From: an uncultured Clostridia bacterium | GTDB lineage: Bacteria; Bacillota; Clostridia; Oscillospirales; Oscillospiraceae | Direction: 5' to 3' | NCBI GenBank assembly: GCA_947169005.1 | Contig: CAMVOG010000058.1 | Coordinates: 1 to 11,186, forward strand | DNA: 11,186 nt | In this document: positions 1 through 6,035 of the stretch, in pieces | Layout: the number at the start of each line of letters is the position of its first letter | Position numbering within the stretch: position 1 is the first letter of the stretch | Notes under the pieces: model-generated | Databases searched by the model: none | Told to the model about the DNA's origin: nothing | The model's input: only the letters and a program-made list of their open reading frames with translations | Position numbers and translations under genes: made by a program

Positions 1-86
1 TGCGCATCCGTTCCGGTTGCCCCGTCAGGGGCGAGGAACGGGCGCTTGAATCAATGTTTACTGTGGAAGCGGAGCTTTCACAGTAA
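1..86. repeat. Structured intergenic repeat unit, copy 1
   Basis: First of two direct copies offset by exactly 145 bp; bases 1-54 are identical to 146-199. The unit can fold into two hairpins. The first pairs 2-5 with 42-45, 8-14 (CCGTTCC) with 35-41 (GGAACGG), and 19-23 (GCCCC) with 28-32 (GGGGC) around a GTCA loop. The second pairs 58-70 with 74-86 around a GGA loop. No ORF with a ribosome binding site lies here. It may be a small structured RNA or a dispersed palindromic repeat; the sequence does not settle which, nor the strand. Confidence 0.75.
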
Positions 87-87
87 T

Positions 88-146
88 CCCCATGCGCCGT
101 AAGGCGTCCCAGGACGCATGAAAGTTTTCAGCGCATGGGGGTTTTT
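88..146 (+). terminator. Rho-independent terminator-like hairpin after repeat copy 1
   Basis: CCCCATGCGC (88-97) pairs perfectly with GCGCATGGGG (131-140), followed by GTTTTT at 141-146. The loop is long, about 33 nt, with internal pairing potential between GGCGTCC and GGACGC (103-116). The T-run is on the plus side, so it would stop a transcript entering from the left edge or one made from repeat copy 1. Confidence 0.5.
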
Positions 147-231
147 GCGCATCCGTTCCGGTTGCCCCGTCAGGGGCGAGGAACGGGCGCTTGAATCAAA
201 GTTTCCTGTGGAAGCGGAGCTTTCACAGGAA
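146..231. repeat. Structured intergenic repeat unit, copy 2
   Basis: Second copy of the unit at 1-86. It differs at three places: 55/200, 60/205 and 84/229. The last two are partners in the second hairpin: A60-T84 in copy 1 becomes C205-G229 here, so pairing is kept while both bases change. The copy runs directly into the hairpin behind proS. Confidence 0.75.
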
Positions 232-268
232 AGCCGCCGTACAGCGCATTGACCCTGTACGGCGGCTT
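231..268 (-). terminator. Hairpin downstream of proS, probable terminator
   Basis: A 14-bp perfect stem (231-244 with 255-268, AAGCCGCCGTACAG and its complement) lies 8 bp beyond the proS stop codon. On the minus strand the stem ends in CTT followed by TCC, a weak U-tract, so termination efficiency is uncertain. On the plus strand it is the hairpin following repeat copy 2. Confidence 0.55.
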
Positions 269-276
269 CGTGCTTC

Positions 277-1713
277 TTAGTAGGCGACGCCCCAGATGAC
301 CATTTCCTTCGCCTCGCCGCCGCAGACGGCGCAGCGGTCAGACAAATGCTCCTGCCGGTAGGGCCGGCAGCGGGAGGACATGCCGGCCTCGTCCTTCATG
401 CGCTGCTCGCACTCCAGAGAGCCGCACCACATGGTCTTGATAAAGCCGCCCTTTTCCTCCTGGATGGCCTTGGCCTCCTCTAAGGTCTGGGCAACGTGGG
501 TGTTTTCGTCCATATTCTTCTTTGCCTTGTCGAAGAGGCCCTGCTGCACCGCGTCCAGCAGCGCGGGGACCGCCGTTTCCAGCTCCTTAAGGGCGGTGGG
601 GACCTTCTCGAAGTTGTCGCGCCGCACACAGACGCACTGGCCGTTCTCGATATCCCGGGGGCCCAGCTCCAGGCGCAGGGGCACGCCCTTCATTTCCCAC
701 TGGGCGCACTTCCAGCCCAGGGAGTTGTCGCTGTCGTCCAGCTTCACGCGGACGCCGGCTTTTTTCAGCAGTTCATAGACCTCGTTGGCCTTTTCCATGA
801 CGCCGGGCTTGTGGGCGGCCACGGGGACCACCACCACCTGGATGGGGGCGATGCGGGGAGGCAGCACCAGGCCGTTGTTGTCGCCGTGGGTCATGATAAT
901 GCCGCCGATGATGCGGGTGGAGAGACCCCAGGAGGTCTCATGGGGGGTCTGCAGCTTGTTCTCCTTATCGGAGAAGGCGATGCCGTAGGCCTTGGCGAAG
1001 CCGTCCCCGAAATAGTGGGAGGTGCCCGACTGCAGGGCCTTTCTGTCGTGCATCATGCACTCGACGGTATAGGTGTCCTCGGCGCCGGCGAACTTCTCCT
1101 TCTCGGTCTTCCGGCCCCGGATAACGGGCATGGCCAGCCAGTTCTCGCAGCACTCGGCGTAGACCTCCAGCATCTGCTTTGTCTCCGCCACGGCCTCCTC
1201 GGCGGTGGCGTGGAGGGTGTGGCCCTCCTGCCAAAGGAACTCACGGCCCCGCAGGAAGGGGCGGGTGGTCTTTTCCCAGCGCATGACGGAGCACCACTGG
1301 TTGTACTTCATGGGCAGGTCGCGCCAGGAGTGGACGACGTGGCTCCAATGGTCGCAGAACAGGGTCTCGGAGGTGGGACGGACGCAGAGACGCTCCGTCA
1401 GCTCCTCGCTGCCGCCCATGGTGACCCAGGCGCACTCGGGAGCGAAGCCTTCCACGTGGTCCTTCTCCTTCTGCAAGAGGCTCTCGGGGATCAGCATGGG
1501 CATGGAGACGTTCTCATGGCCCAGCTCCTTGAAGCGCTTGTCCAGAACGGCCTGGATGTTTTCCCAAATGGCGTAGCCGTAGGGCCGCAGGATATACATG
1601 CCCTTTACGCCGGAATAATCGATAAGCTCGGCCTTGGTGACCACGTCCGTGAACCACTGGCCGAAGTCCACCTCCATATCGGTGATGGCTTCCACTTTCT
1701 TCTCTTTTGCCAA
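277..1713 (-). CDS. proS: Proline--tRNA ligase, archaeal-type short form
   Basis: A 478-residue class II aminoacyl-tRNA synthetase that charges tRNA-Pro in the cytosol. Visible landmarks: the PTSE proline-binding loop at 113-116, motif 2 with RWEKTTRPFLRGREF near 145-159 and the adjoining WQEGHT, motif 3 near 263-278 (GLSTRIIGG), then an anticodon-binding domain from about 290. A C-terminal ProRS-C domain carries C430, C435, C461 and C464, likely zinc ligands. It lacks the inserted editing domain of the long bacterial ProRS, and its length matches the short eukaryotic/archaeal-like class found in many Firmicutes. The start is a TTG at 1711-1713: AGGAGA lies 8 bases upstream and no ATG fits. 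It is probably monocistronic, with its own promoter (1841-1870) and a hairpin just after the stop. No T-box is visible in the leader. Confidence 0.96.
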   Translation of the reverse strand: MAKEKKVEAITDMEVDFGQWFTDVVTKAELIDYSGVKGMYILRPYGYAIWENIQAVLDKRFKELGHENVSMPMLIPESLLQKEKDHVEGFAPECAWVTMGGSEELTERLCVRPTSETLFCDHWSHVVHSWRDLPMKYNQWCSVMRWEKTTRPFLRGREFLWQEGHTLHATAEEAVAETKQMLEVYAECCENWLAMPVIRGRKTEKEKFAGAEDTYTVECMMHDRKALQSGTSHYFGDGFAKAYGIAFSDKENKLQTPHETSWGLSTRIIGGIIMTHGDNNGLVLPPRIAPIQVVVVPVAAHKPGVMEKANEVYELLKKAGVRVKLDDSDNSLGWKCAQWEMKGVPLRLELGPRDIENGQCVCVRRDNFEKVPTALKELETAVPALLDAVQQGLFDKAKKNMDENTHVAQTLEEAKAIQEEKGGFIKTMWCGSLECEQRMKDEAGMSSRCRPYRQEHLSDRCAVCGGEAKEMVIWGVAY

Positions 1714-1735
1714 GATGATCTCTCCTTTATAGGTG

Positions 1736-1822
1736 GCGCCCTACGGGCGCGATTTACGGGCCACCGGGGACGGTGGCCCCTACATATCATACCATGCGGA
1801 GGCGGGCGGCAGATTGCCGCCC
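1736..1822. repeat. Three GC-rich palindromes in the proS leader
   Basis: Three consecutive short inverted repeats: GCGCCC-TAC-GGGCGC (1736-1750), a 9-bp stem at 1758-1766/1771-1779 (GGGCCACCG with CGGTGGCCC), and an 8-bp stem at 1804-1811/1815-1822 (GGGCGGCA with TGCCGCCC). The second and third are each followed on the plus strand by CCCTACA or CCTACA, so they look like members of one REP-like family. They lie in the predicted 5' UTR of proS and would fold in its mRNA. Confidence 0.65.
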
Positions 1823-1840
1823 CTACACTATAGCAGCTTG

Positions 1841-1870
1841 ATTTTACCCCATTCCACGCACGGATGTCAA
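1841..1870 (-). promoter_or_regulatory. Predicted sigma-70-type promoter for proS
   Basis: On the minus strand a perfect -35 box TTGACA (1865-1870) and a -10 box TAAAAT (1841-1846) are separated by 18 bp. Transcription would begin near 1834, giving a leader of about 120 nt that contains the three palindromes. Confidence 0.7.
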
Positions 1871-1982
1871 GGGCGGACAATAGAATGGAGCGGACCGAAA
1901 GCGCTCTCGCGGGTCCAGGGCCGGGCCGCCGCCCCCCTGCCCTGCCCCGGCAAAGCCGGGCGGCAGAACGGAGAATTGATCC

Positions 1983-2297
1983 ATGAGCGGATTCGCCAAG
2001 TTTTATTTTCGCCCGGCGGAGGGCGAGCAGATCAAAACCGCCGTCCACATCGAGCCGGACTGCCGCAGCGCCCTCTGCGGCGTGGTGCTGGACACGGCGG
2101 AAAAGCCCGTGCCGGACGCCTTAGTGCTGCTGCTGCGGGCCTCGGAGGAGGGGGAGGACGACGCCATCCTCGCCTACTGCTTCACGGGGCCGGACGGCAG
2201 CTTTGTCTTCGGGCCCCTGCAGGGAAACGCCCTCTATCTGGTACGCATTTTCAAAAGCAGCGTCCGGCTGCGGGAGCTGGAGGTGAGGGTGGAATAA
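1983..2297 (+). CDS. Small carboxypeptidase-regulatory-like (beta-sandwich) protein
   Basis: A 104-residue protein without signal peptide or membrane segment. From about residue 30 it reads like a carboxypeptidase regulatory-like / Cna-B-type fold: LCGVVLDTAEKPVPDALVLL, then an acidic stretch (EEGEDD), then a TGPDGSFVFGPL turn and a final strand YLVRIF. The G-x-V-x-D...P-x-x-x-A-x-V and D-G-x-F-x-F-x-x-L pattern is typical of that fold, but single-domain versions have no defined enzymatic role. I infer a small structural or binding protein of unknown partner. Start ATG 1983 has GGAGA 8 bases upstream (1970-1974). The gene is divergent from proS and convergent with the maturase. No convincing promoter was found; TAGAAT at 1881-1886 lacks a good -35 box. 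Confidence 0.8.
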   Translation: MSGFAKFYFRPAEGEQIKTAVHIEPDCRSALCGVVLDTAEKPVPDALVLLLRASEEGEDDAILAYCFTGPDGSFVFGPLQGNALYLVRIFKSSVRLRELEVRVE

Positions 2298-2320
2298 CGG
2301 CAGGGCTCAGGTATCAGGGC

Positions 2321-2425
2321 TGCCTGTTCCCTGTTCCCTGTTCCCTGTTCCCTGTTCCCTGTTCCCTGTTCCCTGTTGCCTGTTCCCTGTTGCCTGTTCC
2401 CTGTTCCCTGTTGCCTGTTACCTGT
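2321..2425. repeat. Heptamer tandem repeat, 15 units (TCCCTGT family)
   Basis: Fifteen uninterrupted 7-bp units: TCCCTGT in ten, TGCCTGT in four, and one terminal TACCTGT (2419-2425). The array fills the space between the carboxypeptidase-regulatory-like gene and the convergent maturase gene. It overlaps the maturase 3' end: the TAA stop (2418-2420) and the last codon AGG lie inside it. Related units recur at 9415-9450. There is no spacer/repeat alternation, so it is not CRISPR. Confidence 0.97.
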
Positions 2426-3788
2426 CATCCGCTTCCGCGGCCTTCATCATGAGGGCGCATTCCATGCGCTTGCGGAAGAGCTTGCAGCCCAGCTCGTAGA
2501 CGCCGGAGATGTCCCCCTGGCTGTGGTAGGCGTTGGCGGCGCAGCCGCCGGAGCAGTAGAGCTTAGCCCAGCAGTCGGCGCACTGAGGGCGGGCATAGAC
2601 GTTGCAGGCCCGGAACTTTTCCCGCAGCCCCTCGTTAGTGACGCCCTTCCAGATATCGCCCATGCTGTACTTGGGGTCCCCCACAAACTGGTGGCAGGGG
2701 TAGAGCTCCCCCCAGGGGGTGACGGCCAGGTACTCAGTGCCGGAGCCGCAGCCGGAAATGCGCTTATAGATGCAGGGGCCGTGAGCCAGGTCGATCATAT
2801 AGTGATAGAAGGTCAGCGGACAGCCCTCCTTCTCCCGTTTGAGCATTTCCTTCGCCAAAATCTCATACTGCTCAAAGAGGACGGGCAGGTCCTCCTCCCG
2901 GAGGGCGCAGGGATCGTCCGGCGCGGCTACCACGGGCTCCATGCTCAGCTCTGTAAAGCCCAGGTCCGCCATATGGAAGAGGTCGTTGGTGAAGTCCAGA
3001 TTATTGCGGGTATAGGTGCCCCGGACGTAATAGCCCTTGCCGCCCCGGCTCTCTACCAGGCGCTGGAATTTGGGCACGATCGTATCGTAGCTCCCCTCCC
3101 CCGCGTAGTTTTTGCGCAGGCGGTCATGGACCTCCTTGCGCCCGTCCAGGCTGAGAACCACGTTGTGCATTTCCTTATTGCAGAAGTCGATGACCTCGTC
3201 GTCCAGCAGTACGCCGTTGGTGGTGAGGGTGAAGCGGAAGCGCTTGTGGGCCTCGGCCTCGCGGCTGCGGCCGTAGGCCACCAGGGCCTTAACCACCTCC
3301 CAGTTCATAAGCGGCTCGCCGCCGAAGAAGTCCACCTCTAAATTCACGCGGGTCCCGGAGTTTTCGATGAGGAAGTCCAAAGCCCGCTTGCCCGTTTCAA
3401 AGGTCATAAGGGCCCTCTCCCCCTGGTAGCGGCCCTGGCTGGCAAAGCAGTAGGCGCAGTTCAGATTGCAGCTGTGGGCCACGTGGAGGCAGAGGGCCTT
3501 GATGACGTTGCCGCTGCGGGCCTTCAGGGTGGCGGCCTCGGGAGCGAACACGTCCTCGGCAAAGAGAAGGCCCTGCTCCTTGAGGGAGGTGACGTCCGCA
3601 TACAGGGCCTCGGCGTCGGCGCGGCTCAGTTCTGGGTGCTTCGCCATGGTGCCCCGCAGAACGTCCTCCCGCTCCGCCCCCTCATAGAGGGCGATCATGT
3701 CGTAGGCGACCTCGTCCATCGCGTGGACCGAGCCGGAGTAAACGTCCACCACCATATTGTAACCGTTGAGCTTGTATTGATGAAGCAT
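2418..3788 (-). CDS. SCIFF (ranthipeptide) maturase, radical SAM/SPASM
   Basis: Radical SAM enzyme expected to install thioether cross-links from cysteines in SCIFF peptides, like CteB of Clostridium thermocellum. Numbering here starts at the upstream TTG (3821), which gives 467 residues. The N-terminal ~85 residues (LHQYKLNGYNMVVDVYSGSV onward) form the PqqD-like leader-binding domain of this family. The CX3CX2C cluster motif is C118, C122, C125 (CNLNCAYC), followed by GGEP at 167-170. The C-terminal SPASM domain has C358-x12-G-x4-C376, then C414-x2-C417-x5-C423-x3-C427 and C446, enough for two auxiliary Fe-S clusters. I chose ATG 3786-3788 because relatives begin at the equivalent of MLHQYKLNG and a GGGG tract lies 7 bases upstream; ATG 3794 and TTG 3821 are alternatives. 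The substrate gene lies about 1 kb upstream beyond the HNH gene. The stop codon lies in a heptamer array. Confidence 0.93.
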   Translation of the reverse strand: MLHQYKLNGYNMVVDVYSGSVHAMDEVAYDMIALYEGAEREDVLRGTMAKHPELSRADAEALYADVTSLKEQGLLFAEDVFAPEAATLKARSGNVIKALCLHVAHSCNLNCAYCFASQGRYQGERALMTFETGKRALDFLIENSGTRVNLEVDFFGGEPLMNWEVVKALVAYGRSREAEAHKRFRFTLTTNGVLLDDEVIDFCNKEMHNVVLSLDGRKEVHDRLRKNYAGEGSYDTIVPKFQRLVESRGGKGYYVRGTYTRNNLDFTNDLFHMADLGFTELSMEPVVAAPDDPCALREEDLPVLFEQYEILAKEMLKREKEGCPLTFYHYMIDLAHGPCIYKRISGCGSGTEYLAVTPWGELYPCHQFVGDPKYSMGDIWKGVTNEGLREKFRACNVYARPQCADCWAKLYCSGGCAANAYHSQGDISGVYELGCKLFRKRMECALMMKAAEADDR

Positions 3789-3845
3789 AATCATACCCCA
3801 CTTCGAGTTTATCGCTTTCAATTATTCCCTAAATAAAGGCAGGAA

Positions 3846-4709
3846 CTAATTGATGCCATTTGGGTCATACTTATCTTTTTTACCTAAATTACAATCCTCG
3901 CATAATGTACGCAAATTATTCATTTCGGTCTTTCCGCCCTTGGATACAGGCAATATATGGTCAACATGGAGTTTAACACCATCTTCCTGTGATCTTCCAC
4001 ATATCTTGCATCTGAAATTATCTCTTCGTAACACTTCATAGCGCAAAGCAGGGGTCATTTTCTGTCTTTCAAATTGAGCCCTGTTCATTTTTCTTCTTTT
4101 TATCGACTCGTATTGATAATCATCCATCAATAACGCTTCTGCAACTTTTATTGTCATTTCCTCTGTCGTTAATTCAATTGTATTCTGATACTTTCTTCTC
4201 CCTTGGGGAGAGGTGTAAGAAGAAATGAAGCAGAATGATGGAACGGTTGGTCTGCCATTATCTGATATTCCATTACACAGCCTTTTCTCTATTTGACAAT
4301 ATATTTTATCATCTAAACTCTTCCCCAAATGGTATTCAGGTGCGTTTAACTTCATTTGCTTATACTCATTCATTTTTTTATCATTTACAAGACATTTTTT
4401 ATATAATTCACGCAGATCTTCATTTTCCTTGATAACTGCAATAACAATAAAGTCCATACTAACATTATCAAATTGAGATTTAGAGGCAAGAGAATATGAA
4501 TAGGTGTATTTATCGTTGAGTCTATAAGCCCCGAGTTTTTCCGGGATTTTTAATAGATAAAGATACCTCTCGCTTGTTTTCTTAACTTTGCTAACCTTAA
4601 GGCCGTAATAAACAATAATTAAAAATGCTGCAAGAATGGCGAAGATAATCCAAGGCACAATAAATTGATTATTAAACTCCATATTCTGTACAAGCTCAAA
4701 TAAAAACAC
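3846..4709 (-). CDS. Membrane-anchored HNH endonuclease-like protein
   Basis: A 287-residue protein with one hydrophobic segment at about 16-37 (FIVPWIIFAILAAFLIIVYY), then a positively charged stretch (KVSKVKK), a central 45-200 region I do not recognise, and a C-terminal HNH domain at about 221-278. The HNH has CxxC at C234/C237, DH at 250-251, N265 and the closing CEDCN (C270, C273, N274), an intact zinc-finger-supported beta-beta-alpha-metal fold of the McrA-like type. It probably cleaves DNA. The anchor would hold it at the inner face of the membrane, suggesting action on incoming DNA, but that is inference. The start is GTG 4709 with GGGAG 7 bases upstream. The gene is strikingly AT-rich against GC-rich neighbours and lies between the SCIFF precursor and maturase genes, so lateral acquisition is likely. 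It ends 57 bp before the chosen maturase start. Confidence 0.85.
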   Translation of the reverse strand: MFLFELVQNMEFNNQFIVPWIIFAILAAFLIIVYYGLKVSKVKKTSERYLYLLKIPEKLGAYRLNDKYTYSYSLASKSQFDNVSMDFIVIAVIKENEDLRELYKKCLVNDKKMNEYKQMKLNAPEYHLGKSLDDKIYCQIEKRLCNGISDNGRPTVPSFCFISSYTSPQGRRKYQNTIELTTEEMTIKVAEALLMDDYQYESIKRRKMNRAQFERQKMTPALRYEVLRRDNFRCKICGRSQEDGVKLHVDHILPVSKGGKTEMNNLRTLCEDCNLGKKDKYDPNGIN

Positions 4710-4763
4710 GCTATTTCTCCCGTATATTAACTAATACCATTGAATAATGATTTGAATGGTCAA

Positions 4764-4794
4764 AAAAAGGGACTGCTTGCGGCAGTCCCTTTTT
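4764..4794 (-). terminator. Strong bidirectional terminator behind the SCIFF gene
   Basis: GGGACTGC (4769-4776) pairs perfectly with GCAGTCCC (4782-4789), flanked by a run of A (4762-4768) and a run of T (4790-4794). On the minus strand it reads as a classical terminator 17 bp past the SCIFF stop, so most SCIFF transcripts should end before the HNH and maturase genes. Confidence 0.85.
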
Positions 4795-4810
4795 GTACGT
4801 TGGCAGGCGC

Positions 4811-5077
4811 TCAGCGCTCGCAGGCCTGGTTGGCTACGCCGCAGGAGGTCTTGCAGGCGGACTGGCAGGAGGTCTGGCACTCGCCGCAGCCACCGTCGCT
4901 GAGGTCAAAGGAACGGGCGGACAGGGTGCGGATGCGGCCGGTGGAGCCGTTCTCGCAGGCCTGGTTGGCCACGCCGCAGGAGGTCTTGCAGGCAGACTGG
5001 CAGGAGGTCTGGCACTCGCCGCAGCCGCCCTCGGTCAAATCGAGACTTCTGGTATTAAGAGTCGTGATTCTGTTCAT
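4811..5077 (-). CDS. Tandem double SCIFF (ranthipeptide) precursor, 12 cysteines
   Basis: An 88-residue peptide made of two fused SCIFF (six cysteines in forty-five residues) precursors. Module 1 has leader-like residues 1-16 (MNRITTLNTRSLDLTE) and cysteines 19, 22, 26, 30, 34, 41. Module 2 has leader-like residues 47-61 (GRIRTLSARSFDLSD) and cysteines 64, 67, 71, 75, 79, 86, an offset of exactly 45 residues throughout. Each core carries the family signature CGECQTSC...ACKTSC...VANQAC. Known SCIFF peptides are single modules of about 45 residues, cross-linked between Cys and Thr by the radical SAM maturase. The modules are joined by NGST and the second has no start codon, so one chain is made. 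Start ATG 5075-5077 has AAGGAGA 7 bases upstream. It has its own promoter and terminator; the maturase is the second minus-strand gene downstream. Confidence 0.95.
   Translation of the reverse strand: MNRITTLNTRSLDLTEGGCGECQTSCQSACKTSCGVANQACENGSTGRIRTLSARSFDLSDGGCGECQTSCQSACKTSCGVANQACER
4817..4894 (-). repeat. SCIFF core repeat, module 2
   Basis: Codons 62-87 of the double precursor. This 78-bp block matches 4952-5029 at 75 positions. The three differences are all silent third-position changes (Val, Ser and Gly codons). Confidence 0.95.
4952..5029 (-). repeat. SCIFF core repeat, module 1
   Basis: Codons 17-42 of the double precursor, paired with 4817-4894 at 135 bp spacing. The flanking leader-like codons (2-16 against 47-61) match at only about 20 of 45 bases. 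Confidence 0.95.
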
Positions 5078-5138
5078 GAAAGTGTCTCCTTTTCATCGTT
5101 ATCCCGCGTGGGCGGGGAGCATTCGTTATTACCTTTCT

Positions 5139-5166
5139 ATTTTACAGGATTTGCGCAGGATGTCAA
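5139..5166 (-). promoter_or_regulatory. Predicted promoter for the SCIFF precursor gene
   Basis: On the minus strand, TTGACA (5161-5166) and TAAAAT (5139-5144) with 16 bp spacing lie about 60 bp before the start codon. The boxes and the bases after the -35 (TTGACATCC) match the proS promoter. The leader contains a small CCCGC/GCGGG hairpin near 5103-5116. Confidence 0.7.
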
Positions 5167-5193
5167 GATTTTTTTGCGGCGGTCTCTGCAGAG

Positions 5194-5994
5194 CTACTTC
5201 CCCAGCTTCGCCAGCAGGAGCTCGCGGCATCGGTCGCCCAGCTCCGCCGTGGAGTGGGAGGCCACCTCCTCGGCGGGGATGACCGTGAGGATGGTCAGCT
5301 TCGCCCGGACGGGAGAGAGGGGGAAGCGGTGAAAGGTGCGCTCGGTGCCCTCGATGGCCCCCAGCACGATGGGGACCTTCGCCCGCTGGGCGATCTTCAA
5401 GGCCCCGTTGCGGAAGGGCAGCAGCGTGGCGTCCGCGCTGCGCCTGCCCTCCGGATAGATGCCCATGCTGGTCTTGTCCGTTTTGATATACTCTGCCGCC
5501 TTGAGGATGGTTTTCAGCGCCTCCCGGTTGTCCTCCCGGTCAATGGGCAGGTAGAAGTCCCGGTAGATGATGGGCCCGATCAGCGGGATCTTGAAGACCG
5601 GCGGCTTGGCAACGAAGGCCAGCTCATGCTTTCGCAGGGCCCAGACCGTCAGCAGCGGATCGAAGCTGGAGCGGTGGTTGCCCACAAAGAGCCAGCGTCC
5701 ATCCGTGGGGATCTTTTCCGCGCCCTCGACCTTGATGAAGGTGAGCATGACCTGGGTGATGAGGCCGATGCCCCAGACCGTGACGAAATGGACAAAGGGG
5801 CTGCGCTTCTCCGGCTCCTTGCGGGAAACAAAGAGGCTGACCAGGGCAAGCAGCAGCACAAAGAGCAGGATCAGCCCGACCAGGACGCCGAAGAAAACGC
5901 CCAGGGCGCGGAACAGCTCAGTCCCCTGCCATCCCGCGAAGAGGCCGGAGGCCAGGGCCGCCAGGAAGCTGACGACGAGGAAAATATAGATCAA
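5194..5994 (-). CDS. plsC: 1-acyl-sn-glycerol-3-phosphate acyltransferase (PlsC family)
   Basis: Membrane acyltransferase expected to convert lysophosphatidic acid to phosphatidic acid in phospholipid synthesis. Counting from the upstream GTG (6003; 269 residues), two strong N-terminal hydrophobic segments lie at about 4-24 and 34-59. The PlsC domain follows with the catalytic HX4D motif NHRSSFD (H110, D115), a KPPVFKIPLIGPI block, the glycerol-phosphate-binding YPEGRR (E185-R187) and PIVLGAIEG (211-219). It is slightly longer than a minimal PlsC because of the two N-terminal helices. GTG 6003 would sit 1 base from GGAG, too close to work. The in-frame TTG at 5992-5994, 10 bases from GGAG, is the more likely start. 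It lies about 40 bp behind the amidohydrolase with no terminator between, so the two are probably co-transcribed. Confidence 0.93.
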   Translation of the reverse strand: MIYIFLVVSFLAALASGLFAGWQGTELFRALGVFFGVLVGLILLFVLLLALVSLFVSRKEPEKRSPFVHFVTVWGIGLITQVMLTFIKVEGAEKIPTDGRWLFVGNHRSSFDPLLTVWALRKHELAFVAKPPVFKIPLIGPIIYRDFYLPIDREDNREALKTILKAAEYIKTDKTSMGIYPEGRRSADATLLPFRNGALKIAQRAKVPIVLGAIEGTERTFHRFPLSPVRAKLTILTVIPAEEVASHSTAELGDRCRELLLAKLGK

Positions 5995-6035
5995 AGAGAT
6001 CACGCTCCTTTTTCAGGCAATAGGCATTGGAAGCC

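Noticed and set aside
496..1833. Long plus-strand ORF (445 codons) opposite proS
   Set aside because: It is the antisense shadow of the proS reading frame in high-GC DNA, rich in Gly/Leu/Val/His with no recognisable motif; proS on the other strand has all class II synthetase motifs.
1714..1870. T-box riboswitch ahead of proS
   Set aside because: No T-box sequence (TGGNACCGCG-like), specifier loop or antiterminator arrangement; the leader is accounted for by three unrelated palindromes.
2321..2425. CRISPR array
   Set aside because: Units are 7 bp and contiguous with no spacers, and no cas genes are present.
2376..3341. Plus-strand ORF (321 codons) opposite the radical SAM maturase
   Set aside because: Antisense shadow; it begins in the heptamer array and lacks any domain pattern.
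3844..4735. AACTAAT at 3844-3850 and 4729-4735 as target-site duplication of an inserted element carrying the HNH gene
   Set aside because: A 7-base match in AT-rich sequence is easily chance, one copy overlaps the HNH stop codon, and there are no terminal inverted repeats or transposase.
4811..4942. Module 2 of the SCIFF gene as a separately translated precursor
   Set aside because: No start codon or ribosome binding site lies at the module junction (residues 43-50, NGSTGRIR); the frame is continuous from ATG 5077.
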